Assembly: GCF_001494635.1 (NCBI RefSeq)
Contig: NZ_LOJF01000009.1
Coordinates: forward strand, 186,001-250,000
From: Tractidigestivibacter scatoligenes
GTDB lineage: Bacteria; Actinomycetota; Coriobacteriia; Coriobacteriales; Atopobiaceae
Length of the DNA stretch: 64,000 nucleotides
Reading direction: 5' to 3'
In this document: piece after piece, positions 38,018 through 47,942 of the stretch
Layout of the letters: each line of letters opens with the position of its first letter
Numbering within the stretch: the first letter of the stretch is position 1
Program-made: the position numbers and the translations under genes
The notes under the pieces: generated by a model
The model's input: the letters and a program-made list of their open reading frames with translations, nothing else
Told to the model about the DNA's origin: nothing
Databases searched by the model: none

Positions 38018-40575
38018 GGGTCTCCTCCAGTCTGTCCGCAAGGCGGGCGATGCCCCCGCCGGCATTGGCAAGGGCTATCGAGCGGTTGAAGAGCGTGTCG
38101 AAGAGGACGCACGAGAGCGTCCCCGCAACGACGACCAAGACACACATACTAGGCGTGAGAGGCGCAACCTTGAAGAAGGCACCAAAGACCGTACACCCGA
38201 CGGCAACAATCGCGCCAACCGTAACGAGCAGCGCAGTGCGCAATGGCGTAAGTGGCTGCGAGATGCGCCAGATGAGTCGAATTCCCACGATTGCGACAAG
38301 CAGCATGCAGACGGTTGACGTCTGAGCAAAGGTCATGGGCATGATGCGCTCGGCGGCAAGCGCCACCACAAGCGCCACCGTGATGCCAGCCGACGCGGGG
38401 AGCGAACGCGCCAGCACATGTCCAAGGAAGCCGCCGCTCACGCGGTCGTGGTTTGGTTCAAGCGCAAGGACGAACGACGGAATGCCGATGATGGCAGCCG
38501 AGATAAGCGACATCTGTATGGGAATGAAGGGGTACGGCGGGAAGATGATGCACACTAGCGCGAGAACTGCCGTGTAGACGGTCTTGACGAGGAAGAGCGA
38601 TGCTGAACGCTGCAGGTTGTTGATAGAACGACGCCCCTCGGCAACGACCTCGGGCATGTGGGAGAAGTCATTGTCGGCAAGGACGATCTCCGAGACGTTG
38701 CGAGCCGCGGCAGAGCCGGAGGCCACCGAGATTGAGCAGTCCGCCTCGCGCAGCGCGAGCACGTCGTTCACGCCGTCGCCAGTCATGGCAACCACGTGGC
38801 CGTCCGCGCGGAGGGCACGCACGAGCGAGCGCTTCTGCTCGGGTGTCACCCGACCAAAGACGTGGTAGCGGCGTGCGGCGGCAGCGAGGTCCTCATCGGT
38901 CTTAAGCGTCGTGGCGTCAACGGCTTGCTCCGCGTGGGGCACGCCCGCCCTTGCCGCGATGGCCGAGACGGTCGTAGGGTCGTCGCCAGAGATGACGCGC
39001 AGGTCAACGCCCTGCTCGATGAAGTAGCGCATGGTTTGTGGGGCCGTAGCGCGAAGCTCGTCCTGTATGCCGACCACGCCGAGAAGCGACGCCTTGCCAA
39101 GGGGAGCCCCCTCGGCGTCGAAGCCCGTGACCTCGCAGACAACAAGCACGCGCTCGCAGGGGTCAAAGCCGGCCGCAAGGTCTGTCGCCTGAGCCACGCC
39201 CGTCTCGTCCAGCACAAAGCGCGCGGCTCCAAGAACAAGGGCCTGGCCCTCTGACGTCACGCAGCCAGAGCACTTGCGCCGCGAGTTGAAGGGGACCACG
39301 CGCAGCGGAGCCCCTCCCCTCTCGACGCCAGCCTTGTTTGCGTAGGCGAGAAGCGCCTGCGCCGTGTCGTTTGCGTCACCCTCGGACGCGCGGACGACCT
39401 CTGCCAGTGCCTTGTCGACCTCTGACAGCGTGTGGCAAGGCGCTGGCTCGACGCGCGAGACCTCCATGCGGCCTGTGGTGATGGTCCCCGTCTTGTCGAG
39501 GCACAGAGTGTCGACGCGCGCAAGCGTCTCCACGCAATAGGTCTGCTGCACGAGGACCTTGCGCGATGCCAGCCGCGTAGTGGCAATGGCAAGGATGCTC
39601 GAGGTGAGCAGCACGAGCCCCTGCGGGATCATGCCCACCACGGCAGCGACGGCGGAGAGAATGGCGTCGTTGAGCGTCGCGCTGTCCATGAAGAGCGTGC
39701 GCAGGAAAAGACCGATGCCCAGCGGAAAGAGCGCGTAGGTGCCCAGCCGGATGATTACCCTCAGTGAGTCGAGGATCTGCGAGTGCACGGGCTTCACATA
39801 CTTTGCCTCGGCGTTGATGCGCGCGGCGTAGCCCTCCTGCCCCACCTTGGTCACGCGGGCGAGAAGGTCGCCGGAGTCAATGAAGCTGCCACTCAAGAGT
39901 GTGTCGCCGGGACCCTTGGGAACGGGGCGGCTCTCGCCCGTGAGCAGGGACTCGTCCATCTGGACCTGGCCCCTGAGCACCACGGAGTCCGCAGGGACCT
40001 GCTCGCCGTGTGCCAGGAGGATGCAGTCGTCGAGCACCAGCTCGGAAGGGAGCAGCTCCACTACCTGGCCGTCACGCTTCACGCGGACGCGCTTCTCGGT
40101 AAGGATGGAGAGCTTGTCGACCATGCGCTTGGCCCGGATCTCCTGAAAGATGCCGATGACCAGGTTGCAGATGACCACGCCCATGAAAAGCAGGTTTCGC
40201 CACTGGCCCGTTATGGCAACGAGGATTGCCATGCCAACGTTGACACCGTTGAAGAGCGTGAACGTGTGCTCGGCCAGGATCTGGCGCACGGTCTTGGTCT
40301 TGACGTCGGTGTTGGCGTTGGTCTTCCCGGCAGCGATGCGCTCCTCGACCTCGGCGGAAGAGAGGCCCTCGACGTTTGTCGTGGGCGTTTCGTTGGTGGC
40401 AGATGTGGTATCGCGCGCCATGGTCTCCCCTCGATTGCGCTGCCGGCATGGCAGCAGGTGCCAAGCGCCTATTGTATGCGAGCCGCCCAAACGGGCGGCG
40501 GGTCGACTTAGGTGTTGTGGGCGAGTCGTGACGATGGCAATCTACGCTGACGGTAGCCAAGTTGAGATGTTTGCC

Positions 40576-40581
40576 TATAAT
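40576..40581 (+). promoter_or_regulatory. Perfect -10 box of the tRNA-Arg gene
   Basis: TATAAT lies 11 nt upstream of the mature tRNA 5' end. No good -35 hexamer is seen at 16-18 bp, so the promoter may depend on other elements. Confidence 0.5.
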
Positions 40582-40592
40582 CAAAGGCCGTT

Positions 40593-40669
40593 GGCCCCGT
40601 AGCTCAGTGGATTAGAGCGTTCGCCTCCGGAGCGAAAGGTCGTGGGTTCGAACCCCACCGGGGTCACCA
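40593..40669 (+). tRNA. tRNA-Arg (anticodon CCG)
   Basis: The 77-nt sequence folds as a standard cloverleaf: acceptor GGCCCCG with CGGGGTC (one G-T pair), anticodon stem TTCGC/GCGAA with loop CTCCGGA and anticodon CCG at 40627-40629, T-loop GGTTCGAACCCC region, discriminator A and encoded CCA. It reads CGG codons. A terminator follows. Confidence 0.97.
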
Positions 40670-40681
40670 GGTGTTTGCGCA

Positions 40682-40712
40682 GCCCAGGGTGCTTATCGTC
40701 CTGGGCTTTTTT
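40682..40712 (+). terminator. Terminator of the tRNA-Arg gene
   Basis: GCCCAGG (40682-40688) pairs with CCTGGGC (40700-40706), followed by six T residues (40707-40712). It starts 12 nt after the tRNA. Confidence 0.9.
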
Positions 40713-40753
40713 GTAGCGCAACGAGGTCCTTCTCGGCTGTCTCTCTTCACTGT

Positions 40754-40837
40754 CCCTCTCGCCAGCCTCGCTGCGGTCTCTCTCGTCAGCCTCGCTGTTG
40801 TCACTCTCGGCGGCCCGTCACCGTCCCTCTCGGCGGA
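40754..40837. repeat. Imperfect tandem repeat of about 24 bp
   Basis: Three full units and one partial unit (starting at 40754, 40778, 40802 and 40825) share CTCTCG followed by a CAGCCTCGCTG- or GCGG-type end. The first two units are most alike. The pyrimidine-rich strand bias is strong. No protein-coding frame is convincing here. It abuts hairpin element 1. Confidence 0.6.
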
Positions 40838-40916
40838 GTTTAGCTCCTTTTCTTAAAAACGTCATGAGTTACCTGGGCAAACGTCAATTCGTTTTAAGAA
40901 AAGGAGCTAATCTCCG
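40834..40916. repeat. Hairpin element, copy 1
   Basis: Arms 40834-40861 and 40890-40916 are inverted repeats of GAGATTAGCTCCTTTTC and the following TTAAAACG, differing by one substitution and one extra A. The centre contains CTGGGCAAACGTC. Copy 2 at 41023-41102 carries the same arms and the same centre in the opposite orientation. Each arm itself has a GGAG/CTCC mini-stem followed by a T-run. Confidence 0.8.
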
Positions 40917-41022
40917 TAGTGGGAGCTCCAAAAACCACCTTGGAGTACGAGTCGCGGTTGCATACGCATGTGTACAGACCAAAACGCGCACGAGAACAAC
41001 CGCCGCAGCGATGTTTACCGCA
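40917..41022. other. Non-coding stretch between the two hairpin elements
   Basis: The 106 bp between the two hairpin copies show no convincing start, ribosome binding site or RNA structure. Short open frames that cross it all end inside the repeat arms and differ in frame, so I regard it as non-coding. Confidence 0.5.
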
Positions 41023-41102
41023 GAGATTAGCTCCATTTCTTAAACGACCCCGACGTTTGCCCAGTTGACACGAAGACGTTTTAAGAATAGGAGCTAATCT
41101 CC
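41023..41102. repeat. Hairpin element, copy 2 (inverted relative to copy 1)
   Basis: Arms 41023-41046 and 41077-41102 are inverted repeats of the same GAGATTAGCTCC-type sequence as copy 1. The centre reads GACGTTTGCCCAG, the complement of the copy 1 centre, so the whole element lies in reverse orientation. Confidence 0.8.
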
Positions 41103-41309
41103 GAGAAGAGAGCGAGGAGCGGCCGAGAAACGCCTCGAGCGCGGGCAAGCAAGCCCCTTAGAAAGCCCCGGTAAGCGACACGGTAATAGTTCACCTTTGT
41201 TAACGCCGCAGGCACAAGCCCTGCAAAGGGACTCCTCCGTGGTAGCATTCCAATCCCTATGCGACAAGACGGCCGCTGCCCACACGCGGCCTCGGAAAGG
41301 CATGCCACC

Positions 41310-42338
41310 ATGATTGCAGTAGTTAAAGAGACGGCCACCCAAGACCAGCTTGACCACTTCGTCAAGTGGATCGAAGGGCGCGGCTTCAAGACCAACGTGT
41401 CCCAGGGCGACAACGAAACCATCGTCGGCATCATTGGCGATACCACCCAGATTGACCCCTTCCTCCTCGAGTCGATGGACATCATCGAGCGCGTCCAGCG
41501 CGTCTCGGAGCCCTTCAAGAAGGCCAACCGCAAGTTCCACCCCGAGGATACGGTGGTTGACTGCGGCCACGGCGTGAGGATCGGCGGCGGCAACTTCCAG
41601 GTCATCGCCGGCCCCTGCTCCGTGGAAGGCAAGAACCTCTTCGAAATAGCGCGTGCCGTCAAGGCCTCCGGGGCAACCATGCTCCGCGGCGGCGCCTACA
41701 AGCCCCGTACCAGCCCGTACTCCTACCAGGGCATGGGCGAGAGGGGCCTCGACCTTCTCGTCGAGGCGTCCGCCGAGCTTGACATGCCCATCGTGACCGA
41801 GGTCATGGACCCGCGCGACGTCCAGCTCTTCCTCGACAAGGGCATCGACGTCATGCAGATTGGCGCCCGCAACGCCCAGAACTTCTCCCTGCTGCGTGAG
41901 GTTGGCAAGACCCAGGTGCCAGTGCTTCTCAAGCGCGGCCTCTCCGAGACCATCGACGAGCTCCTCATGGGCGCCGAGTACATCATGAGCGAGGGGAACC
42001 CCAACGTGATTCTCTGCGAGCGCGGCATCCGCACCTTTGAGACGCGGACGAGAAACACCTTCGACGTAAACGCGATTCCCGTGCTTCACCACCTCTCCCA
42101 CCTGCCGGTTGTTGGCGATCCCAGCCACGCCACGGGCTACACGCGATACGTCCGTCCTGCAGCCTATGCGGCAACGGCGGCGGGTGCCGACGGCCTCGAG
42201 ATCGAGGTTCACAACAACCCCAGCGAGGCGTGGTCCGATGGCGCGCAGGCGCTCACGCCCGCACAGTTCGACGATGCCATGCGCCGCATCCGCCTTATCC
42301 GCGAGGCAGTGACGGCACCCGTCGAGGAGGAGAAGTAA
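41310..42338 (+). CDS. aroF: 3-deoxy-7-phosphoheptulonate (DAHP) synthase, type I-beta
   Basis: The enzyme condenses PEP and erythrose 4-phosphate, the first step of the shikimate pathway. Residues 1-70 form a ferredoxin-like regulatory domain (MIAVVKETATQDQLDHFVKW; GIIGDTTQIDP), as in Thermotoga-type enzymes where it mediates feedback inhibition. The barrel carries IAGPCSVEG near 98, LRGGAYKPRTSPYSYQG near 125-142, GARNAQNFSLL near 190 and LPVVGDPSHATG near 260. ATG 41310 has GGAAAGG upstream. It opens the aromatic gene cluster. Confidence 0.95.
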   Translation: MIAVVKETATQDQLDHFVKWIEGRGFKTNVSQGDNETIVGIIGDTTQIDPFLLESMDIIERVQRVSEPFKKANRKFHPEDTVVDCGHGVRIGGGNFQVIAGPCSVEGKNLFEIARAVKASGATMLRGGAYKPRTSPYSYQGMGERGLDLLVEASAELDMPIVTEVMDPRDVQLFLDKGIDVMQIGARNAQNFSLLREVGKTQVPVLLKRGLSETIDELLMGAEYIMSEGNPNVILCERGIRTFETRTRNTFDVNAIPVLHHLSHLPVVGDPSHATGYTRYVRPAAYAATAAGADGLEIEVHNNPSEAWSDGAQALTPAQFDDAMRRIRLIREAVTAPVEEEK

Positions 42339-43223
42339 ATGGCCGAGAAAGACCAGGCCGCCCTCTCCCCCACCTTTGTCCCAGACCGCGTGGGCGTTGT
42401 GGGCCTGGGCCTCATGGGCGGCTCGTTTGCCAAGGCGCTCGCGGCTGCGGGGCGCGAGGTGTACGGATGGAACCGCACGCACTCCGTCACCGAGATGGCA
42501 GAGATAGAGACCATTGCCGGCGAGCTCACCGACAAGACGATCCCCACCTGCGAGCTCATCATCCTCGCGGGCTACCCCCAGGTGAGCATAGACTGGCTGG
42601 GAGAGATGGCCAACCTCATCTCGCCGGGTGCCATCGTCATCGACACCGTAGGCGTCAAGCGCATCATCTGCGAGCGCTGCGGCAAGATCTCCGAGGGCCA
42701 GCCCTGGACCTTCGTGGGCTGCCACCCCATGGCAGGCACCCAGTACTCCGGATTTGCGCACGCCCGCGCGAACATGTTCCACAACGCGCCCATGGTCGTG
42801 GTGCCACCTCAGATGGACGACTTCGAGCGCGTGGCCATCCTGGAGCGCCTGAAGCACCTGCTCGAGCCGTGCGGCTTTGGCTCGTTCACGCTCTCGACCG
42901 CCGAGAACCACGACCGCATGATTGCCTACACCTCGCAGCTCGCACACGTGGTTTCCAATGCCTACGTCAAGAGCCCCACGGCACAGGAGCATAAGGGCTT
43001 CTCGGCCGGCTCGTACAAGGACCTCACGCGTGTGGCGCGCCTCAACGCCCCCATGTGGACCGAACTCTTCCTTGACAACGCCGATAACCTCTCGCGCGAG
43101 GTAGGTACCATCATCGAGAATCTCCAGGCCTACAAGGACGCCATCGACGCCCGCGATGCCGAGAAACTCCAGACGCTACTCGCGGAGGGCGACCGCCTCA
43201 AGAGGGAGGCCGAGGCCCGATGA
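42339..43223 (+). CDS. tyrA: Prephenate dehydrogenase
   Basis: TyrA oxidatively decarboxylates prephenate to 4-hydroxyphenylpyruvate for tyrosine. The 294-residue protein has the dinucleotide fold VGVVGLGLMGGSFAKAL near 17-33, the block FVGCHPMAGTQYSGFAHA near 125-143 with the catalytic His, and a helical C-terminal domain (AENHDRMIAYTSQLAHVVS). No ACT or chorismate mutase domain is attached. Its ATG follows the aroF stop without a gap. Confidence 0.94.
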   Translation: MAEKDQAALSPTFVPDRVGVVGLGLMGGSFAKALAAAGREVYGWNRTHSVTEMAEIETIAGELTDKTIPTCELIILAGYPQVSIDWLGEMANLISPGAIVIDTVGVKRIICERCGKISEGQPWTFVGCHPMAGTQYSGFAHARANMFHNAPMVVVPPQMDDFERVAILERLKHLLEPCGFGSFTLSTAENHDRMIAYTSQLAHVVSNAYVKSPTAQEHKGFSAGSYKDLTRVARLNAPMWTELFLDNADNLSREVGTIIENLQAYKDAIDARDAEKLQTLLAEGDRLKREAEAR

Positions 43224-44311
43224 GCGAGACCCACGTCATCCCCGTACACACGCCCTCCCGCTCGTACGAGGTCCACGTTGGCCGCGGGCTTCTCGGTTCA
43301 GCGGGCTCTCTTGTCGCCAAGGCATGCCCCAAGGTCACGCATGTTGCCCTCGTCTCGGACTCAAACGTGGCGCCGCTCTACGCGAAGCCAGTCGAGGAGT
43401 CACTTGGGGCAGCGGGCATTGCGGTCTCGACCATCATCTTCCCCGCGGGCGAGGAGCACAAGCGCCTCTCGACTTTGGGGGACATCCTCGAGCGCATGGC
43501 GCAGGCGGGCCTCACGCGCTCAGATGCCGTCGTTGCCGTTGGCGGAGGCGTTACCGGTGACATGGCCGGCCTTGCCGCAGCCCTGTACCAGCGTGGCATT
43601 CAGGTAGTTCAGGTACCCACGTCGCTCCTCGCGATGGTCGACTCGTCCGTGGGCGGCAAGACCGCCGTAGACCTAGAGGCCGGCAAGAACCTTGCCGGCG
43701 CCTTCCTGCAGCCGTCGCTGGTTGTGGCCGACATCGACTGCCTGGCCACCGTCTCGCCCGAGTTGCTGCGCGACTCGTGCGGCGAGATGATCAAGCACGG
43801 CGTGCTTGCAGATGAGAAGCTCTTTGACCAGCTGCGTGAGGACCCCGTGTGCGCGCCTGGCTTTGACCCAGACAAGCTCGTGGACATCGTTGCCAGAAAC
43901 GTCCAGATCAAGCGCGACGTGGTCGACGCGGACGAGCAGGAGCACGGGCGTCGCCAAACGCTCAACCTTGGTCACACCATCGGTCACGCCATCGAGGCGG
44001 CAAGCAACTTCAGGCTAGGCCACGGGAGCTGCGTCGCTGCAGGCCTCTGCTGCGTTGCCCGCGCCTCCGCACGCCTTGGCTGGTGTGAGCAGAACGTCGC
44101 AGACCGCATCGTGGCCTGCGTCGAGGCCTACGGGCTTCCCACCAACACGGACATCGACCACGAAACGCTCCTCGAGTACGCGGCACGCGACAAGAAGCGC
44201 CGCTCGGACGGCGTGACCCTCGTGGTGCCCACGCGCATTGGCGCAGTCGAGCTGCGCAAGGTCTCGCTTGAGGAGCTTCGCCACGTGATCGACCTCGGCT
44301 GCGGGGAGTAG
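43220..44311 (+). CDS. aroB: 3-dehydroquinate synthase
   Basis: AroB cyclises DAHP to 3-dehydroquinate using NAD and zinc. The 363-residue protein shows the NAD site VGGGVTGDMAGLAAALYQRG near 110-130, QVPTSLLAMVDSSVGGKTAV near 133-152 and the zinc ligands in GEMIKHGVL (Glu) and LNLGHTIGHAIE and GHGSCVAAG (His). ATG overlaps the tyrA stop as ATGA. Confidence 0.96.
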   Translation: MSETHVIPVHTPSRSYEVHVGRGLLGSAGSLVAKACPKVTHVALVSDSNVAPLYAKPVEESLGAAGIAVSTIIFPAGEEHKRLSTLGDILERMAQAGLTRSDAVVAVGGGVTGDMAGLAAALYQRGIQVVQVPTSLLAMVDSSVGGKTAVDLEAGKNLAGAFLQPSLVVADIDCLATVSPELLRDSCGEMIKHGVLADEKLFDQLREDPVCAPGFDPDKLVDIVARNVQIKRDVVDADEQEHGRRQTLNLGHTIGHAIEAASNFRLGHGSCVAAGLCCVARASARLGWCEQNVADRIVACVEAYGLPTNTDIDHETLLEYAARDKKRRSDGVTLVVPTRIGAVELRKVSLEELRHVIDLGCGE

Positions 44312-44314
44312 CGC

Positions 44315-45625
44315 ATGGACGTGACCATCCACCCTGCACCGCTTCACGGCACCATTCCTGCCATCGCCTCGAAGTCGATGGCCCACAGGCTGCTCATCAT
44401 GGCAGCGCTCTGCCCTGGGACCACAGACATCAACTGCAACGCGACCTCCAAGGACATCCAGGCCACCGTCAGTTGCCTGGAGGCGCTCGGCGCACGCATC
44501 GCGAGCACGCGCCTGGGCTTTAGGGTGAACCCGCTTCCGGGCACAAGCGCCACAGACAACATCCGTCAAGCCATACCTGGAGCACACCTCGACTGCGGCG
44601 AGTCCGGCTCGACGCTTCGGTTCATGCTGCCCATCGTCGCCGCGCTCGGCCGAGGTGGCAGCCTCGACGGCCACGGTCGCCTTGCCGACCGCCCGCTCTC
44701 GCCCCTCTACGAGGAGCTCGTCTGCCACGGTGTCACGCTCTCTACGCGCGGAAAGCTCCCACTCGAGGTTTCGGGCACGCTCCTGCCGGGCCGCTTCTCC
44801 ATTCCCGGCAACGTCTCGTCCCAATTCGTGAGCGGCCTGCTCATGGCCGCCCCGCTCCTCTCGGCGCCAAGCGAGATTGTGGTCACCGAGCCCGTGGAGT
44901 CGCGCTCCTACATCCGCCTCACCATTCGAGCGCTTGCCGAGTTTGGCATCGACGTGGGCGTAACGCACGAGACCGTTGACGGCAACCGTGCCACGGTCCT
45001 CTCGGTTTCCCCTGCGCGCAGCGCCGTGTCGCCGGGCACCGTTACGGTCGAGGGCGACTGGTCGAACGCCGCCTTCTGGCTTGCGGCGGGGGCCATCGCG
45101 GGGGGCGTCTCCGTGAGCGGGCTCGACCTCGCGAGCGCCCAGGGGGACCGCACCATCTTGGCCTGCGCTGCCGCGTTTGGCGCCCGCGTGAGCCGCTCAG
45201 GAAACGTTGCCTCCACAACGCCAGACACGCTGCGCGGCCGCACCATCGACGTGCGAGACACACCGGACCTCGTGCCTCCGCTGGCCGCTATCGCCGCCAA
45301 TGCCTCGGGCACCACGGTCATCGCCAACGCCGGGCGCCTTCGCCTCAAGGAGTCTGACCGCCTGAGCACCGTGAACAAGGCCCTCACGGCCATGGGGGCC
45401 AGCATCGAGGAAGAGCCTGACGCCCTTGTCATCCACGGCAACGGCTCGCTTTCCGGCGGTACCGTCGACGCGGCGAACGACCATCGCATAGCCATGATGG
45501 CCGCCATCGCCGGTGCCAATGCCATCGGCCCCACAACCATCCGCGGCGCCGAGTGCGTCGCAAAGTCATACCCACGCTTCTTCGAGGACTTCCGAACCCT
45601 CGGAGGGATTGCAGAGGAAGGCTAG
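44315..45625 (+). CDS. aroA: 3-phosphoshikimate 1-carboxyvinyltransferase (EPSP synthase)
   Basis: AroA transfers the enolpyruvyl group of PEP to shikimate 3-phosphate. The 436 residues show SKSMAHRLLIMAALCPG near 19-35, GESGSTLRFMLPIVAALG near 92-110, a QFVSGLLMAAPLL block near 168, and RLKESDRL with NDHRIAMMAAI near 345-395. It starts 3 nt after the aroB stop. Confidence 0.96.
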   Translation: MDVTIHPAPLHGTIPAIASKSMAHRLLIMAALCPGTTDINCNATSKDIQATVSCLEALGARIASTRLGFRVNPLPGTSATDNIRQAIPGAHLDCGESGSTLRFMLPIVAALGRGGSLDGHGRLADRPLSPLYEELVCHGVTLSTRGKLPLEVSGTLLPGRFSIPGNVSSQFVSGLLMAAPLLSAPSEIVVTEPVESRSYIRLTIRALAEFGIDVGVTHETVDGNRATVLSVSPARSAVSPGTVTVEGDWSNAAFWLAAGAIAGGVSVSGLDLASAQGDRTILACAAAFGARVSRSGNVASTTPDTLRGRTIDVRDTPDLVPPLAAIAANASGTTVIANAGRLRLKESDRLSTVNKALTAMGASIEEEPDALVIHGNGSLSGGTVDAANDHRIAMMAAIAGANAIGPTTIRGAECVAKSYPRFFEDFRTLGGIAEEG

Positions 45626-45627
45626 AG

Positions 45628-46743
45628 ATGCCCTCAAGCTTTGGACAGACGCTCCGCGTCACGTTGTTCGGCCAGTCTCACTCCCCCGCCATCGGGTGCG
45701 TGGTCGAGGGCCTGCCCTCGGGGCTCGTCGTTGACCAGGATGCCCTTGCCGCCTTCATGGCTCGACGCGCCCCTGGCCAGGGAAGCTGGACCACGCCCCG
45801 CCGCGAGGAGGACCGCCCACGCATCGTGAGCGGCCTCAACGTTCATGGCGCCACCTGTGGAGCGCCGCTCGCCGCCGTCATCGAGAACACCAACACGCGC
45901 TCGGGCGACTACGACAACCTCCTCAAGGTACCCCGCCCCGGCCACGCCGACCTCACCGCATGGGAGAAGTGGCACGGCAACCAGGACGTTCCCGGAGGCG
46001 GGCACTTCTCCGGGCGGCTCACCGCACCCCTGTGCGTCGCTGGCGGCATTGCCCTCCAGGCGCTCGCGGCACGCGGGGTGCGCATTGGCGCCCACCTGCT
46101 CTCCGTTGCCAACGTGGAAGACGAGCGCTTCGACGCCCTCGACAACTCCCCCGCGTCGCAGGCACACCTTGCCGAGCAGCTCGACATCCTCGCTTCCGGC
46201 CCGCGCTTCCCCACGATAGACGCCGAGGCCGGCACGCGCATGCTCGCCGCGATCGACGATGCCCGCCGAAGCCTCGACTCCGTCGGCGGCGTCATCGAGT
46301 GCGTTGCCTGCGGCATGCCCGCAGGCGCCGGCTCGCCCATGTTCGACGGCATCGAGAACATGCTGGCTCGCGCTGCGTTTGGCATCCCAGCCGTCAAGGG
46401 CATCGAGTTTGGCCGCGGCTTCGAGGTGGCACGCCTCCATGGCAGCGAGAACAACGACCCTTACGAGATGCGCGAGGGCGTGCCCACCCCCAAGACCAAC
46501 AATGCCGGTGGCATCCTCGGCGGCATTACCACCGGGGCTCCCGTTCTCTTTAGGATTGCGATGAAGCCCACCTCGTCCATCGCGCGCGAGCAGGACTCCG
46601 TCGACCTCGAGAGCGGCGCAAACGCCAAGCTCAGCGTACACGGCCGGCACGACCCGTGCGTGGCGACGCGCGCCGTCCCCGTGGCCGAGGCAATATGTGC
46701 CCTCGTGCTTCTCGACGCCTTGCTCAGCTATCCGGCCGAGTAG
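45628..46743 (+). CDS. aroC: Chorismate synthase
   Basis: AroC removes phosphate from EPSP to form chorismate, with reduced flavin. The 371 residues carry the family signatures GQSHSPAIGCVVEGLPSG near 11-28, RRAPGQGSWTTPRREEDRP near 46-64, PGHADLTAWEKWHGNQDVPGG cut near 105-125 and, in the C-terminal half, NNAGGILGGITTGAPV. Length is normal. It follows aroA by 2 nt. Confidence 0.96.
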   Translation: MPSSFGQTLRVTLFGQSHSPAIGCVVEGLPSGLVVDQDALAAFMARRAPGQGSWTTPRREEDRPRIVSGLNVHGATCGAPLAAVIENTNTRSGDYDNLLKVPRPGHADLTAWEKWHGNQDVPGGGHFSGRLTAPLCVAGGIALQALAARGVRIGAHLLSVANVEDERFDALDNSPASQAHLAEQLDILASGPRFPTIDAEAGTRMLAAIDDARRSLDSVGGVIECVACGMPAGAGSPMFDGIENMLARAAFGIPAVKGIEFGRGFEVARLHGSENNDPYEMREGVPTPKTNNAGGILGGITTGAPVLFRIAMKPTSSIAREQDSVDLESGANAKLSVHGRHDPCVATRAVPVAEAICALVLLDALLSYPAE

Positions 46744-46784
46744 CCTGCCGCCAAGCGCCTTAGACATACCAGAAAGAACCGGAG

Positions 46785-47942
46785 ATGCACCCCATGGAAG
46801 ACCTCTCGGACATCCGTCATGAGATCGACGACATAGACAACGCCATCCTCGACCTGTTCCAGCAGCGCATGGACTGCGCGGAGCGCGTGGCCGCCTACAA
46901 GCGCGCCAACAACCTCCCCGTACTCGACCGCTCCCGCGAGCGCGAGCACATGGCCGCCCTTGCGGGAAAGGCCCCAGAGGACCTGCGAACCTACACCGAG
47001 GTCCTCTTCCAGCTCCTCATGGAGGCCTCGCGCGCGCGGCAGGGGCAGCGACTGGCGCAAGAGCACGCGCCCCAGACGCTTGCGGCAATCGACCGCGCTT
47101 GCGAGACGACCCCGGGGCTCTTCCCGCGCGAGGCCTACGTTGCCTGCCAGGGCGTCGAGGGCGCCTACTCGCAGTTTGCGGCAGACCGCATCTTCAAGCA
47201 CCCGCTCATCTCGTACTTCGAGTCCTTCGAGGGGGTCTTCCGGGCAGTCGAGACGGACTTCTCGCGCTATGGCGTACTTCCCATTGAGAACTCCACCGCC
47301 GGCTCCGTGAACAAGGTCTACGACCTCATGATGCAGCACGACTTCCACATCGTGCGCACCACACGCGTCAAGATCGACCACAACCTCCTGGCCAAGCCGG
47401 GCACCGCGATCGAGCAGATCCATGACGTATATAGCCATGAGCAGGCCATCAACCAGTGCGCCGGCTTCATCGAGCGCATGGGGCTCACGCCGCACGTAGT
47501 CGAGAACACGGCCATGGCTGCCAAAAGCGTGGCAGACAGCGACCGCACGGACGTGGCGGCCCTCTCGAGCCGCGCGTGCGCCCAGCTCTACGGCCTCGAC
47601 GTGCTCATGCGCGACGTCCAGGATCGAGACGACAACTACACGCGCTTTGCCTGCATCTCTAAGTCCCTCGAGGTCTACCCGGGCGCGGACCGCACATCCC
47701 TCATGATCGTGGTGGACCACCGCCCGGGCACGCTCTTCAAGGTGCTCGCGAAGTTCTACGCCCTCGACATCAACATCATCAAGCTTGAGAGCCGCCCGAT
47801 CCCTGGACGCGACTTCGAGTTCATGTTCTACTTCGATGTGGAGTGCCCGGTCACGGCACCGGAGTTCCGCACGCTCATGGCGACCATTGGGGACGCCTGC
47901 GAGGAGTGCCGCTACCTTGGCAGCTACTCGGAGGTGCTGTAG
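46785..47942 (+). CDS. pheA: Bifunctional chorismate mutase / prephenate dehydratase
   Basis: This 385-residue P-protein commits chorismate to phenylalanine. Residues 1-90 form an AroQ-fold chorismate mutase (IRHEIDDIDNAILDLFQQRM; VAAYKRANNLPVLD), residues 115-285 the prephenate dehydratase domain (ACQGVEGAYSQFAADRIF; GVLPIENSTAGSV; DNYTRFACIS) and residues 300-380 an ACT regulatory domain (RTSLMIVVDHRPGTLFKVL), so feedback inhibition by Phe is likely. GTG/ATG context: ATG at 46785 or at 46794. Confidence 0.94.
   Translation: MHPMEDLSDIRHEIDDIDNAILDLFQQRMDCAERVAAYKRANNLPVLDRSREREHMAALAGKAPEDLRTYTEVLFQLLMEASRARQGQRLAQEHAPQTLAAIDRACETTPGLFPREAYVACQGVEGAYSQFAADRIFKHPLISYFESFEGVFRAVETDFSRYGVLPIENSTAGSVNKVYDLMMQHDFHIVRTTRVKIDHNLLAKPGTAIEQIHDVYSHEQAINQCAGFIERMGLTPHVVENTAMAAKSVADSDRTDVAALSSRACAQLYGLDVLMRDVQDRDDNYTRFACISKSLEVYPGADRTSLMIVVDHRPGTLFKVLAKFYALDINIIKLESRPIPGRDFEFMFYFDVECPVTAPEFRTLMATIGDACEECRYLGSYSEVL

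Noticed and set aside
40894-41148. Short frames ending in EISSFS-like peptides across the hairpin region
   Set aside because: The shared C-terminal peptide comes only from the repeat arms; the frames differ in strand and lack ribosome binding sites.
41094-42992. 632-codon minus-strand frame opposite aroF and tyrA
   Set aside because: Antisense to conserved genes and running into the repeat arms; a GC-frame artefact.
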